Assembly (NCBI GenBank): GCA_023259435.1
Contig: JALRHZ010000002.1
Span: forward strand, 25,657-89,656
From: Paracoccaceae bacterium
Lineage (GTDB): Bacteria; Pseudomonadota; Alphaproteobacteria; Rhodobacterales; Rhodobacteraceae
Length of the DNA stretch: 64,000 nucleotides
Direction of reading: 5' to 3'
Positions within the stretch are counted from its first letter, which is position 1. Each line of letters starts with the position of its first letter. The notes beneath the pieces were generated by a model. That model saw nothing but the letters and a program-made list of their open reading frames with translations. It did no database searches and had not been told where the DNA came from. Made by a program: the position numbers and the translations under genes. Of the stretch, positions 56,760 to 64,000 are shown piece after piece.

Positions 56760-57674
56760 ATGTTTACTATAGCCGCTTTATATCATTTCACCCGTTTCAA
56801 CGATCACAAATCCTTGCGCACGCCTTTGCAAAAGAGATGTGACGAACTTGGGATTACCGGGTCTCTTTTGCTTGCCTCAGAAGGCATTAACGGTACAATC
56901 GCCGGGAGTGCAGCAGGTATTGAAGAGATTTTGAAATACATCCGTGCATTGCCGGGATGTGCCGATCTTGAGCACAAAGAAAGCACTGCCTCTTTGCCGC
57001 CGTTTCCGCGGATGAAAGTAAAGCTCAAGAAGGAAATTGTGACAATGGGACAGCCGGATGTTGATCCGGTTGCCCGTGTTGGCAATTACGTAGAAGCGAA
57101 AGAGTGGAACGAGCTGATCCAATCCCCTGATGTTGTTGTGATTGACACCCGTAATGATTACGAGGTGGGCATCGGCACATTTGAGGGTGCGATTGATCCC
57201 AAAACAAAGTCGTTTCGCGAATTTCCGCAATGGTGGGAAGAGAATAAAGACCGGTTCCATAACAAGCGAGTTGCGATGTTTTGCACCGGGGGAATTCGAT
57301 GTGAGAAGTCTACGAATTACCTTTTGGGGCAAGGCGTCCCAGATGTGTATCATTTAAAGGGTGGCATTCTGAAGTATCTGGAAGAGATTCCACAAGAAGA
57401 AAGCACTTGGAATGGGGAATGTTTTGTCTTTGATGCACGCGTGTCCGTTGGGCACGGGCTTAAAGAAGGTCCGCATCAGTTGTGTTATGCCTGCCGGCGA
57501 CCCATTATACCTGAGGACAAAAATCGGCCTGAATATGAGCATGGGGTGTCATGTCACCAATGTATCAACGAGACCTCTGAGGATGACAAAAATAGGTTCC
57601 GTGAACGCCAAAAGCAAATTCATCTAGCGCGAGAGCGGGGTGAGACTCATATGGTTGGCTATGATGGGAATTAG
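56760..57674 (+). CDS. trhO: tRNA uridine(34) hydroxylase, rhodanese family
   Basis: The 304-residue protein (formerly YceA) makes 5-hydroxyuridine at the wobble position of certain tRNAs using oxygen. It has an N-terminal acylphosphatase-like domain (ITGSLLLASEGINGTIAGS), a rhodanese domain with VVVIDTRNDYEVGIGTFEGA and the active-site Cys in FCTGGIRCEKSTNYL, and a C-terminal cysteine-rich region (CYACRRPI, SCHQCINE). The frame opens exactly at ATG 56760. Confidence 0.93.
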   Translation: MFTIAALYHFTRFNDHKSLRTPLQKRCDELGITGSLLLASEGINGTIAGSAAGIEEILKYIRALPGCADLEHKESTASLPPFPRMKVKLKKEIVTMGQPDVDPVARVGNYVEAKEWNELIQSPDVVVIDTRNDYEVGIGTFEGAIDPKTKSFREFPQWWEENKDRFHNKRVAMFCTGGIRCEKSTNYLLGQGVPDVYHLKGGILKYLEEIPQEESTWNGECFVFDARVSVGHGLKEGPHQLCYACRRPIIPEDKNRPEYEHGVSCHQCINETSEDDKNRFRERQKQIHLARERGETHMVGYDGN

Positions 57675-57681
57675 AATGGTT

Positions 57682-57817
57682 TCGAAGAGCGATGCTCTTC
57701 GATCCATGCGGGGGCGCTGACGCCCCCCGCACCCCCCGTCGAGTATTTCACTATCAAAGAAACGGTATTCAGGTCTTTTGCAACGCAAAAGACACCTTTT
57801 GATCCCCCTCGATGGGG
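57682..57817. repeat. Cluster of palindromes between convergent genes
   Basis: In 136 bases there are four inverted repeats: TCGAAGAGC-GAT-GCTCTTCGA (57682-57702), the GGGGGCGctgacGCCCCC stem near 57710-57727, GTCTTTTGC-AAC-GCAAAAGAC (57773-57793) and CCCCC-TCGAT-GGGGG (57803-57817). The second is followed by GTCGAGTATTT. It resembles the element at 27.7 kb in reverse orientation, and could terminate trhO and the convergent hydantoinase gene. Confidence 0.6.
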
Positions 57818-57831
57818 GTGAGAAAGGCAGT

Positions 57832-59829
57832 TTATCTGGTGATGCGTGGGCGCCCTGAGACTTCGATTGTAATTGTTCCTTCGACAAAAACTTCGCGAGC
57901 TTCTGCGGTGGCTTTGCGGATATCGCGGTGGCTTTGGACATGGATGTCTGCGCCGCCTGCTAGTTCTGCTTTTGTTAAGGCTTTCGATGTTAGCGCGCCT
58001 TCTAAGTGGTCAAGGGCCTCGGATTCATCGTTGAAATCCAGAGGTCCATCGTCCAGATGCACTCGGTAGCGTCCCTCGGAAGGGGAGGTAACAGAGCCTT
58101 GTTCTCGGATTGTGACACGACCCACAACAGCGCCTATCGCATTTGCAACACCTGCATGCTGTGGCAAGATCATGTCGCACCCCATCAAGGTTCCAACCGC
58201 AGGGTAATATATCGGTGCCGATGCCCCCAAGCCAATGACTGGGATGTTGAGACCTGTTTTGATAGTCACCAAACCTGAATGATTACCGAGCCCTTTTTGC
58301 ATTAGAATGTGTTGAGCAAGGTCACTGGGAGGTGCGTCAAACTCGTTATCTTCGGCAAAGGCGGTTTCCAGAAGAGCGAGCCCAGTTTGATGGGTGAGCC
58401 GTTCAACAATCATCTGAGCCAAGTGGCCAGGGTCATTAGATAAGATTTCTCCTGCACCTGTGCGTCGGCGGCCAAATAGAAGATGTGCTTTCTCAGCAGC
58501 CTCTGCATCCCAGTGATCTGCGTGCCCAAGGACATGACAGGCGTCTGAAGGAGTTAAGCCCGCAACCTGGATCAAACCTAGCGTCACAAGCCGCTGTAGG
58601 GATTGGGTCTCCATGCGTGTTTTCAAAACTCGAGCGAGCGGCTGTGCCGTTTGAGTGATCCGATCCAGGACTGTTTGGTCGCGGTCAGATAGGGTGACTT
58701 GTTTTTGTCCCATGACGCGGCGCACAAATCGGCCATCATATTCGTTTGGAACCGTTGACAAGAGTTGTTCATCTAGGGCTTTGTGCACCTCATCCGGATT
58801 TTCCTGTGCAATTAGGGACACTGGCACAACGCGTTTTGGCCCTAAGGTGACGCCGCCCTTTAGGCCCTCGGCCACAAAGTGGACTTCGCTATCCCCGCCC
58901 AATCCCGTTGTCCGCATGGCAACAGCTTCGACCATGGTACGAAAAGGGCCCACTTGTGCGCCGGCAGGGTCAATTTCCGGCCGTCCATTGCGCAGCAAGG
59001 CCACATCGGTTGTCGTGCCGCCAATATCCGAAACCAAAGCGGTATCTGCACCTGTCATCCAACGCGCACCCACAATTGAGGCGGCAGGGCCACTTAGGAT
59101 CGTTTCGATTGGTTTTTCACGTGCGAGCTCGGCCGAGATCAGCGCGCCATCGCCTTGGACCACCATCAGAGGCGCGTGTATCCCGACAGACGCCAATTTG
59201 CTCTCTGCACTTTGAATGAGGCGATCGATCATGCCAATCAGGCGTGCATTGAGTACTGCGGTCAACGCCCTTTTGGGCCCGTTCAATTTCGCAGACAGTT
59301 GGTGTGATGCTGAGACAGTTGCACCCGTTCTTGAGCGGACTATTTCTGTTGCAATTTGTTCATGCTCGGGATTGCGGGTTGCGAATTGTGCGGCCACAGC
59401 ATAGCCAGACAAGTCGCCGTTTTCTGAGAGCCAACTCTCAAGTGAGGGTACATCAAGTTTGCTTTTTTCTGACCCTGCATGTGTATGGCCCCCTGACAGC
59501 ACAATATATGGGTCGCCTTTTAACGCGGCGAGCAAGCCATGTTTTTCTAAGTCACTTTCTTTAAACCCAATCAACACAAGGCCGACGCGGCCGCCATGCC
59601 CTTCGACCAAGGCATTTGTTGCCAGTGTTGTCGACAAAGATGCAAGGGACACTTGGGACGGGTCGATTTGTGAGCTGTTCAATACCGATTCTATGGCGCG
59701 CCCGATCCCAAGAGACAGATCTTCGCGCGTTGTAAGAGATTTTGCCGTCGCAATGACGTCCTTTTCATTACGGATCAACACCGCATCCGTATAGGTGCCG
59801 CCCGTATCTACGCCAAGAAATATGCTCAT
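57832..59829 (-). CDS. Hydantoinase/oxoprolinase family protein (HyuA-like)
   Basis: The 665-residue protein starts with an actin-like ATPase motif, FLGVDTGGTYTDAVLI, and has the hydantoinase/oxoprolinase N-terminal and central domains: VVQGDGALISAELAREKPIETILSGPAASIVGA and LVSDIGGTTTDVALL. Family members are ATP-dependent amidases acting on hydantoins or 5-oxoproline, or acetone-carboxylase-like enzymes. Most work with a HyuB-type subunit; none is adjacent. ATG 59829 with GGAG upstream is chosen over the longer in-frame start at 59853. Substrate unknown. Confidence 0.87.
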   Translation of the reverse strand: MSIFLGVDTGGTYTDAVLIRNEKDVIATAKSLTTREDLSLGIGRAIESVLNSSQIDPSQVSLASLSTTLATNALVEGHGGRVGLVLIGFKESDLEKHGLLAALKGDPYIVLSGGHTHAGSEKSKLDVPSLESWLSENGDLSGYAVAAQFATRNPEHEQIATEIVRSRTGATVSASHQLSAKLNGPKRALTAVLNARLIGMIDRLIQSAESKLASVGIHAPLMVVQGDGALISAELAREKPIETILSGPAASIVGARWMTGADTALVSDIGGTTTDVALLRNGRPEIDPAGAQVGPFRTMVEAVAMRTTGLGGDSEVHFVAEGLKGGVTLGPKRVVPVSLIAQENPDEVHKALDEQLLSTVPNEYDGRFVRRVMGQKQVTLSDRDQTVLDRITQTAQPLARVLKTRMETQSLQRLVTLGLIQVAGLTPSDACHVLGHADHWDAEAAEKAHLLFGRRRTGAGEILSNDPGHLAQMIVERLTHQTGLALLETAFAEDNEFDAPPSDLAQHILMQKGLGNHSGLVTIKTGLNIPVIGLGASAPIYYPAVGTLMGCDMILPQHAGVANAIGAVVGRVTIREQGSVTSPSEGRYRVHLDDGPLDFNDESEALDHLEGALTSKALTKAELAGGADIHVQSHRDIRKATAEAREVFVEGTITIEVSGRPRITR

Positions 59830-59892
59830 GTTGGTTCTCCATCGTCCAAGCAAGACATAATGTGGGTTCGCGTCATGGCGCGTCTGTTTGCG

Positions 59893-60924
59893 TCATTGAT
59901 GCAAATTTAATCGGGCAATCGCCCATTGTGCGGCATCGGCAACTGTCGCATTTGAGTCCTCACATAAAGGACGAAGAATTGGGATTAAGTCGGATAGATT
60001 TGCATTCCCGATGGCATATAGAACATTGCGAACAAACCTATCTCGGCCGATACGTTTGATGGGGCTTCCTGAAAATTTCGCTCGAAATGCGCCATCGTCT
60101 AGTTGAACAAGCTCGGCCAAGTTCGGCGCGAGGAGATCCTCGCGTGCGTGATACCGAATGTCAGACGCTGCTTGTGCAAATTTGTTCCATGGACAGGCCG
60201 CCAAACAGTCGTCGCACCCGTAAATACGATTGCCCAAAAAGGGGCGCAGTTCAGGTGCAATGGGGCCTTTATGTTCAATGGTTAAATAGGAAATGCATTT
60301 GCGCGCATCGACAACATAAGGTTGCGGAAAAGCATTTGTCGGACAGGCCTCAAGACATCGCGTGCATGTTCCGCAATGGTCAATTTCAGGCGTGTCGGGC
60401 GCGATGTCCAGTGTGGTGAAAATAGACCCGATAAAAAACCAATTTCCCAAGTCACGACTAACCAGATTGCTGTGCTTGCCCTGCCATCCTAAACCGGCTG
60501 CTTGGCCCAAGGCTTTTTCCGAGACGGGGGCTGTGTCGACGAAAACTTTTACCTCGCCGCCGGCCTGTTCAATCATCCATCGCGCAAGGCGTTTCAGCCG
60601 CTTTTTTACCAGATCATGATAGTCCTTGTTTTGCGCATAGACAGATATACCGCCTTTTTCAGGATGCTCTAAAATCTCCATTGGGTCATGTTCGGGGGTA
60701 TAGCTTTCACCTAGCACAAGGATTGACCGAGCCTCGGGCCACAATTCCGCAGGATTTCCACGCCATTGCATACGCTCGGTCATCCAACCCATTTGACCAT
60801 GATAGCCAAGTGCCACATATTCTGCCAGTCGTGCTGGGACATGTGGGATGGCATCTGGCCTACAGACATAGGCCGCAGAAAAGCCCTCTGCCTTGGCCTG
60901 GGCGATCAGCTGATCTTTGTGCAT
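59893..60924 (-). CDS. queG: tRNA epoxyqueuosine reductase
   Basis: Reduces epoxyqueuosine to queuosine in tRNA, with cobalamin and two [4Fe-4S] clusters. The 343-residue protein has the family blocks [17 protein letters not shown] and [39 protein letters not shown] (split in two here), with cluster ligands [16 protein letters not shown] and [15 protein letters not shown]-terminal HEAT-like segment ends the chain. The ATG at 60924 is preferred over a TTG three codons earlier. Likely linked in function with the VUT transporter at 30.8 kb. Confidence 0.95.
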   Translation of the reverse strand: MHKDQLIAQAKAEGFSAAYVCRPDAIPHVPARLAEYVALGYHGQMGWMTERMQWRGNPAELWPEARSILVLGESYTPEHDPMEILEHPEKGGISVYAQNKDYHDLVKKRLKRLARWMIEQAGGEVKVFVDTAPVSEKALGQAAGLGWQGKHSNLVSRDLGNWFFIGSIFTTLDIAPDTPEIDHCGTCTRCLEACPTNAFPQPYVVDARKCISYLTIEHKGPIAPELRPFLGNRIYGCDDCLAACPWNKFAQAASDIRYHAREDLLAPNLAELVQLDDGAFRAKFSGSPIKRIGRDRFVRNVLYAIGNANLSDLIPILRPLCEDSNATVADAAQWAIARLNLHQ

Positions 60925-60963
60925 TTGGTGCAAGTTGGTTGTGGAGAAGCTGGTCTCATCCGC

Positions 60964-61629
60964 TCAAAAATCCAAGTCATTGTAATGACGGGGCGGTGGA
61001 AAGCCTGGGATTTGATCCGCAAGAATGGACCGGAACGCAGGGCGTGACTTTATTTTTGCGTACCAGTCTTTGACAGTTTCAGACCTGTTCCAATCAACAT
61101 CGGAAATATAATCCAAACAAGACAATTGCGCCGCCGCTGCAAAATCGGCAAGGGTCATGACATTGCCTGCCAACCACCTCCTGTGATCCAAAAGCCATGC
61201 CAGATAATCAAGGTGAAACTTAATACGCTTTGAACCGAGTTTTACATTTTTGCTATCTGGAAATCCTTGGCCAGTGATTTTCTTATGCACCCGCTCATAC
61301 AATAGGTTTTGTGTGACTTCGGAATGGAACTTGTCATCAAACCAAGACACCAGTCGGCGCACTTCATAGCGTTGCTTTGCATCGCGCGGCATAAGGGCCG
61401 GTTCAGGGTAGAGGTCCTCAAGGTACTCACAAATCGCGCTACTTTCCGTGAGAATTTCGTTTTCAATTCGTAAAACAGGAACTTTGCCCGCAGGGTTGCG
61501 GCGCAAAAATTCCGCGGACTGTTCCCAATACTTTTCCTCTACCAATTCCACTTCGATCTTTTTCTCGGCCAAAACCAAACGGATTTTTCGGCAAAACGGT
61601 GAGAGGGGATAATGGTATAGTCTGTGCAT
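60964..61629 (-). CDS. Glutathione S-transferase family protein
   Basis: A 221-residue GST with a thioredoxin-like N-terminal domain beginning RLYHYPLSPFCRKIRLVLAEKK; the SPFC string replaces the Ser/Tyr active-site area with a Cys-type (beta/omega-like) motif. It is followed by NPAGKVPVLRIENEILTESSAICEYLE, the glutathione-binding segment. The C-terminal helical domain contains LADFAAAAQLSCLDY. The start is ambiguous among 61641 (GTG), 61635 and 61629 (ATG); I chose 61629, which gives the N-terminus most usual for the family. Substrate unknown. Confidence 0.88.
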   Translation of the reverse strand: MHRLYHYPLSPFCRKIRLVLAEKKIEVELVEEKYWEQSAEFLRRNPAGKVPVLRIENEILTESSAICEYLEDLYPEPALMPRDAKQRYEVRRLVSWFDDKFHSEVTQNLLYERVHKKITGQGFPDSKNVKLGSKRIKFHLDYLAWLLDHRRWLAGNVMTLADFAAAAQLSCLDYISDVDWNRSETVKDWYAKIKSRPAFRSILADQIPGFPPPRHYNDLDF

Positions 61630-61685
61630 CTGCATCTTCACTCATTCAAACGGTTGGTACTAATTGCCTAGATTTGAGGGATTTT

Positions 61686-62414
61686 TCAATCCTCGAAACA
61701 CTTTGATCTGCCGTCCAAGAGAATTGTTGCCGCACCATCTTGGATAGAATTTGCACGTTTCATAACGAAAGGCGAAGGATCATTCGCAGAGCGAGCCTTG
61801 GGATTAGGGAGAATAGCAGCAAGTTTTGCGGATTGATATGAGGTCAAGTCGCGCGCGTTCCGACCAAAATAGTGCACAGCTGCGGCTTCAATCCCAAAGA
61901 CACCTTCGTCAAATTCTGCAACATTTAGGTAGATTTCCAATATTCTACGTTTTCCCCACGCAACCTCGACGATTGGTGTCAAGACCGCCTCAAGCGCTTT
62001 GCGCAGCCAACTGCGATCTTGCCAAAGAAAGACGTTTTTCACGACTTGTTGACTTATGGTCGAGGCGCCTCGCGTGCCGCCGCCGTCTATGGCGGATCGG
62101 ATTGCGTTCATGTCAAATCCCCAATGCAAACAGAAATCAGCATCTTCTGCGGCGACAACCGACCGCGCAGAGTACGGTCCTGTGTCATTGAGTGGGCTCC
62201 ACGTGAAATCGACTGTGTCCAAGCGTTGTGCTTCCGACCAAATATAGGGTGTTGTGGGAATTGGAATGAAACGCAATCCTAGAATAACTAGGACTACAAA
62301 GACCGCAATCAATAGGGCACCTCGGCGCAGAATACGGCGGACCTGGTACATCGCACTTTGCGGTGTGGCGGGCTTCTTTTTTCCTTTGCTTGGCTTTCGA
62401 GCGGTACGTTCCAT
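61686..62414 (-). CDS. mtgA: Monofunctional biosynthetic peptidoglycan transglycosylase
   Basis: The 242-residue protein has a basic cytoplasmic start, a transmembrane helix (about residues 32-50, ALLIAVFVVLVILGLRFI) and a GT51 glycosyltransferase domain. The catalytic Glu lies in SVVAAEDADFCLHWGFD, followed by GASTISQQVVKNVFLWQDRSW, KRRILEIYLNVAEFDEGVFGIEAAAVHYFG. No transpeptidase domain follows, as expected for MtgA. It polymerises lipid II into glycan strands. Confidence 0.94.
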   Translation of the reverse strand: MERTARKPSKGKKKPATPQSAMYQVRRILRRGALLIAVFVVLVILGLRFIPIPTTPYIWSEAQRLDTVDFTWSPLNDTGPYSARSVVAAEDADFCLHWGFDMNAIRSAIDGGGTRGASTISQQVVKNVFLWQDRSWLRKALEAVLTPIVEVAWGKRRILEIYLNVAEFDEGVFGIEAAAVHYFGRNARDLTSYQSAKLAAILPNPKARSANDPSPFVMKRANSIQDGAATILLDGRSKCFED

Positions 62415-62503
62415 TCACTTGTGCCTATAATTTTAGCGAGAGGTGTACCTTTTTATTTGGGCCACGTCGATTGGCATACCGTTAAAACCTCTTGTAACGT
62501 CAT

Positions 62504-62532
62504 TTAAAAAGGGCCCCTCAGGGCCCTTTTAT
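62504..62532. terminator. Bidirectional terminator after gltB
   Basis: GGGCCC (62511-62516), CTCA, GGGCCC (62521-62526) is flanked by A-rich (62505-62510) and T-rich (62527-62530) sequence. It terminates gltB on the minus strand and would also stop plus-strand transcription. Confidence 0.85.
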
Positions 62533-62539
62533 CTATGGT

Positions 62540-64000
62540 CTATTCTGCCGGAACCGCCGATTGTTCGATTGCGATCGGATGGGCCAGTTTATCTAGCATT
62601 TCCTTTGGGCAGAGTTGAACAAAGTTATCTTTTTCAACATCCCAATTGCGTAATATATCTGCGGCTTTGACGCTGTAGGTTTCTTCTGCGTGACGCTCGA
62701 TCAAGCCCTTTAGTTCGGCTTCCCAATGCGCGACACTGACAGGCGTTGTGATCAGTGTTTCTGGGTTGATCAGCGTGTCAATCTTGCCCTCTGGATCATA
62801 GATATAGGCCATGCCGCCCGTCATACCTGCACCAAAGTTTGCGCCGATTGATCCAAGGATCACCGCAATACCGCCGGTCATATATTCACAACCGTTCGAC
62901 CCACAGCCCTCGACAACGACTTTTGCCCCCGAGTTACGCACAGCAAAACGTTCACCTGCGCGGCCTGCCGCGAACAAATACCCATCAGTCGCACCGTAAA
63001 GCACGGTGTTACCGATGATGGTGTTTTCAGCTGCAACCAATGGGCTGGCCATGGGCGGACGGACAACAATTGTGCCACCCGACAAGCCTTTGCCAACATA
63101 GTCGTTCGCATCGCCAGACACCTCAAGTTTCAAACCGGGGGCTGCAAAAGCACCCAAAGCCTGACCGGCCGAGCCAGTCAGTTTGACAGTTAGGTGATCA
63201 GGCTGCAAAGAATTGCGCATGCCAAAATTTTGGACGATATGGCTTGAGGTGCGTGTGCCCACAGTCCGATGCGTGTTTTGCACCGCGTAAGACAACTGCA
63301 TCTTTTCCCCATCTTTCAGGAAGCGCGCCGCATCCCGCACGATTTCTGCGTCCAATGTGTCTGGCACTGCATTGCGTGGTTTGTCGCGGTTATAGATAAT
63401 CTTTTCTGCGCCATCGACTGTGATCAGCAATGGGTTCAGGTCCAGATCATCTAGGTGCTCGGCACCACGGCTGACCTGACCCAACAGGTCTGCACGGCCA
63501 ATCACATCATCCATGCTACGCGCGCCGATTGAGGCCAAAATTTCGCGTACCTCTTGGGCGTAGAATGTGATCAGATTCACAACCTTATCCGCATTACCGG
63601 TAAACTTAGCACGCAAGCTTTCGTCTTGGGTACAAACCCCGACGGGGCAAGTATTCGACTGACATTGACGCACCATGATACAGCCCATGGCGATCAATGC
63701 GGCTGTGCCGATGCCATATTCTTCGGCGCCCATCATCGCGGCCATGACAATATCACGTCCAGTACGCAGCCCCCCATCGGTACGCAACGTTACGCGATCC
63801 CGAAGGTTGTTCATTGCCAGCACTTGGTGTGCCTCGGTCAGACCCATTTCCCACGGCAGACCTGCGAATTTGATCGAAGTCGCGGGCGAGGCCCCTGTAC
63901 CACCATTGTGACCTGATATCAGAATCACGTCGGCTTCGGCTTTGGCCACACCTGCGGCGATCGTCCCAACGCCGGACGCAGCGACCAATTTCACGGTGAC
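62540..64000 (-). CDS. gltB: Glutamate synthase (NADPH) large subunit, C-terminal part (5' end outside window)
   Basis: The C-terminal part of the large subunit, which forms glutamate from glutamine and 2-oxoglutarate. The frame is open to the right edge, so this is partial. Visible are part of the FMN-binding synthase barrel (VILISGHNGGTGASPATSIKFAGLPWEMG, RTDGGLRTGRDIVMAAMMGAEEYGIGTA in pieces), the [3Fe-4S] cysteines in CIMVRQCQSNTCPVGVC, and the GXGXG structural domain (GLSGGTIVVRPP, EGCGSNGCEYMTGG). The C-terminus, with LIERHAEETYSVKA, is complete. Confidence 0.96.
   Translation of the reverse strand, partial: VTVKLVAASGVGTIAAGVAKAEADVILISGHNGGTGASPATSIKFAGLPWEMGLTEAHQVLAMNNLRDRVTLRTDGGLRTGRDIVMAAMMGAEEYGIGTAALIAMGCIMVRQCQSNTCPVGVCTQDESLRAKFTGNADKVVNLITFYAQEVREILASIGARSMDDVIGRADLLGQVSRGAEHLDDLDLNPLLITVDGAEKIIYNRDKPRNAVPDTLDAEIVRDAARFLKDGEKMQLSYAVQNTHRTVGTRTSSHIVQNFGMRNSLQPDHLTVKLTGSAGQALGAFAAPGLKLEVSGDANDYVGKGLSGGTIVVRPPMASPLVAAENTIIGNTVLYGATDGYLFAAGRAGERFAVRNSGAKVVVEGCGSNGCEYMTGGIAVILGSIGANFGAGMTGGMAYIYDPEGKIDTLINPETLITTPVSVAHWEAELKGLIERHAEETYSVKAADILRNWDVEKDNFVQLCPKEMLDKLAHPIAIEQSAVPAE

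Overview
The window looks like a chromosomal segment of a marine Rhodobacterales (Roseobacter-group) alphaproteobacterium. This rests on my recognition of protein families and gene neighbourhoods, not on a database search. The signs are a monomeric NADP isocitrate dehydrogenase, a family II Mn-dependent pyrophosphatase, a YcgN/threonine aldolase/TrhO neighbourhood, a TIGR01459 HAD protein, and GC-rich palindromic intergenic elements next to an AAATA(C/T)CTCG motif. No rRNA, tRNA, CRISPR array, transposase or phage gene was seen.

Layout. 1-3.9 kb: a tight operon of unassigned catabolic type (two-domain SnoaL/NTF2-like protein, double cupin, MetE-like zinc methyltransferase, RraA-like lyase). 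4.0-9.1 kb: a complete alternative spermidine pathway (arginine decarboxylase, carboxy(nor)spermidine dehydrogenase, carboxy(nor)spermidine decarboxylase, agmatinase), ending in strong hairpins that face a convergent ThDP-dependent enzyme. 11.1-14.5 kb: icd, then an SPFH membrane protein coupled to a ribbon-helix-helix regulator. 14.6-20.5 kb: leucine biosynthesis, with leuC-DUF429-leuD, two uncharacterised membrane proteins, then leuB.

20.5-31.4 kb: a DMT exporter, a hybrid histidine kinase, NAD salvage (pncA-pncB), a thioesterase, an MFS permease, an SDR, a TPR-sulfotransferase and a VUT-type queuosine-precursor transporter. 31.4-34.8 kb: an 18-codon ORF with an exceptionally long Shine-Dalgarno match and its own terminator, then a KefF-like/KefB-like potassium efflux pair and arfB. 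34.8-47.7 kb is the most unusual region: an RTX/cadherin/lamin-tail-like protein divergent from a giant (about 2360 aa) DUF11 surface protein and a 935-aa predicted outer-membrane beta-barrel, the last two probably one transcription unit.

47.7-64.0 kb is mostly housekeeping: Nudix, YggT, RecQ, YaaA, Mn-PPase, HAD, MaoC, RibF, YcgN, threonine aldolase and TrhO. On the minus strand follow a hydantoinase/oxoprolinase-family protein, QueG, a glutathione S-transferase, MtgA and the C-terminal part of glutamate synthase large subunit, which runs off the right edge.

The best candidate for an undescribed system is the DUF11 giant plus beta-barrel pair at 37.7-47.7 kb. The 18-codon ORF at 31.5 kb and the unassigned operon at the left edge come next. 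All start choices, domains and motifs were read by eye; family assignments rest on recognisable motifs.
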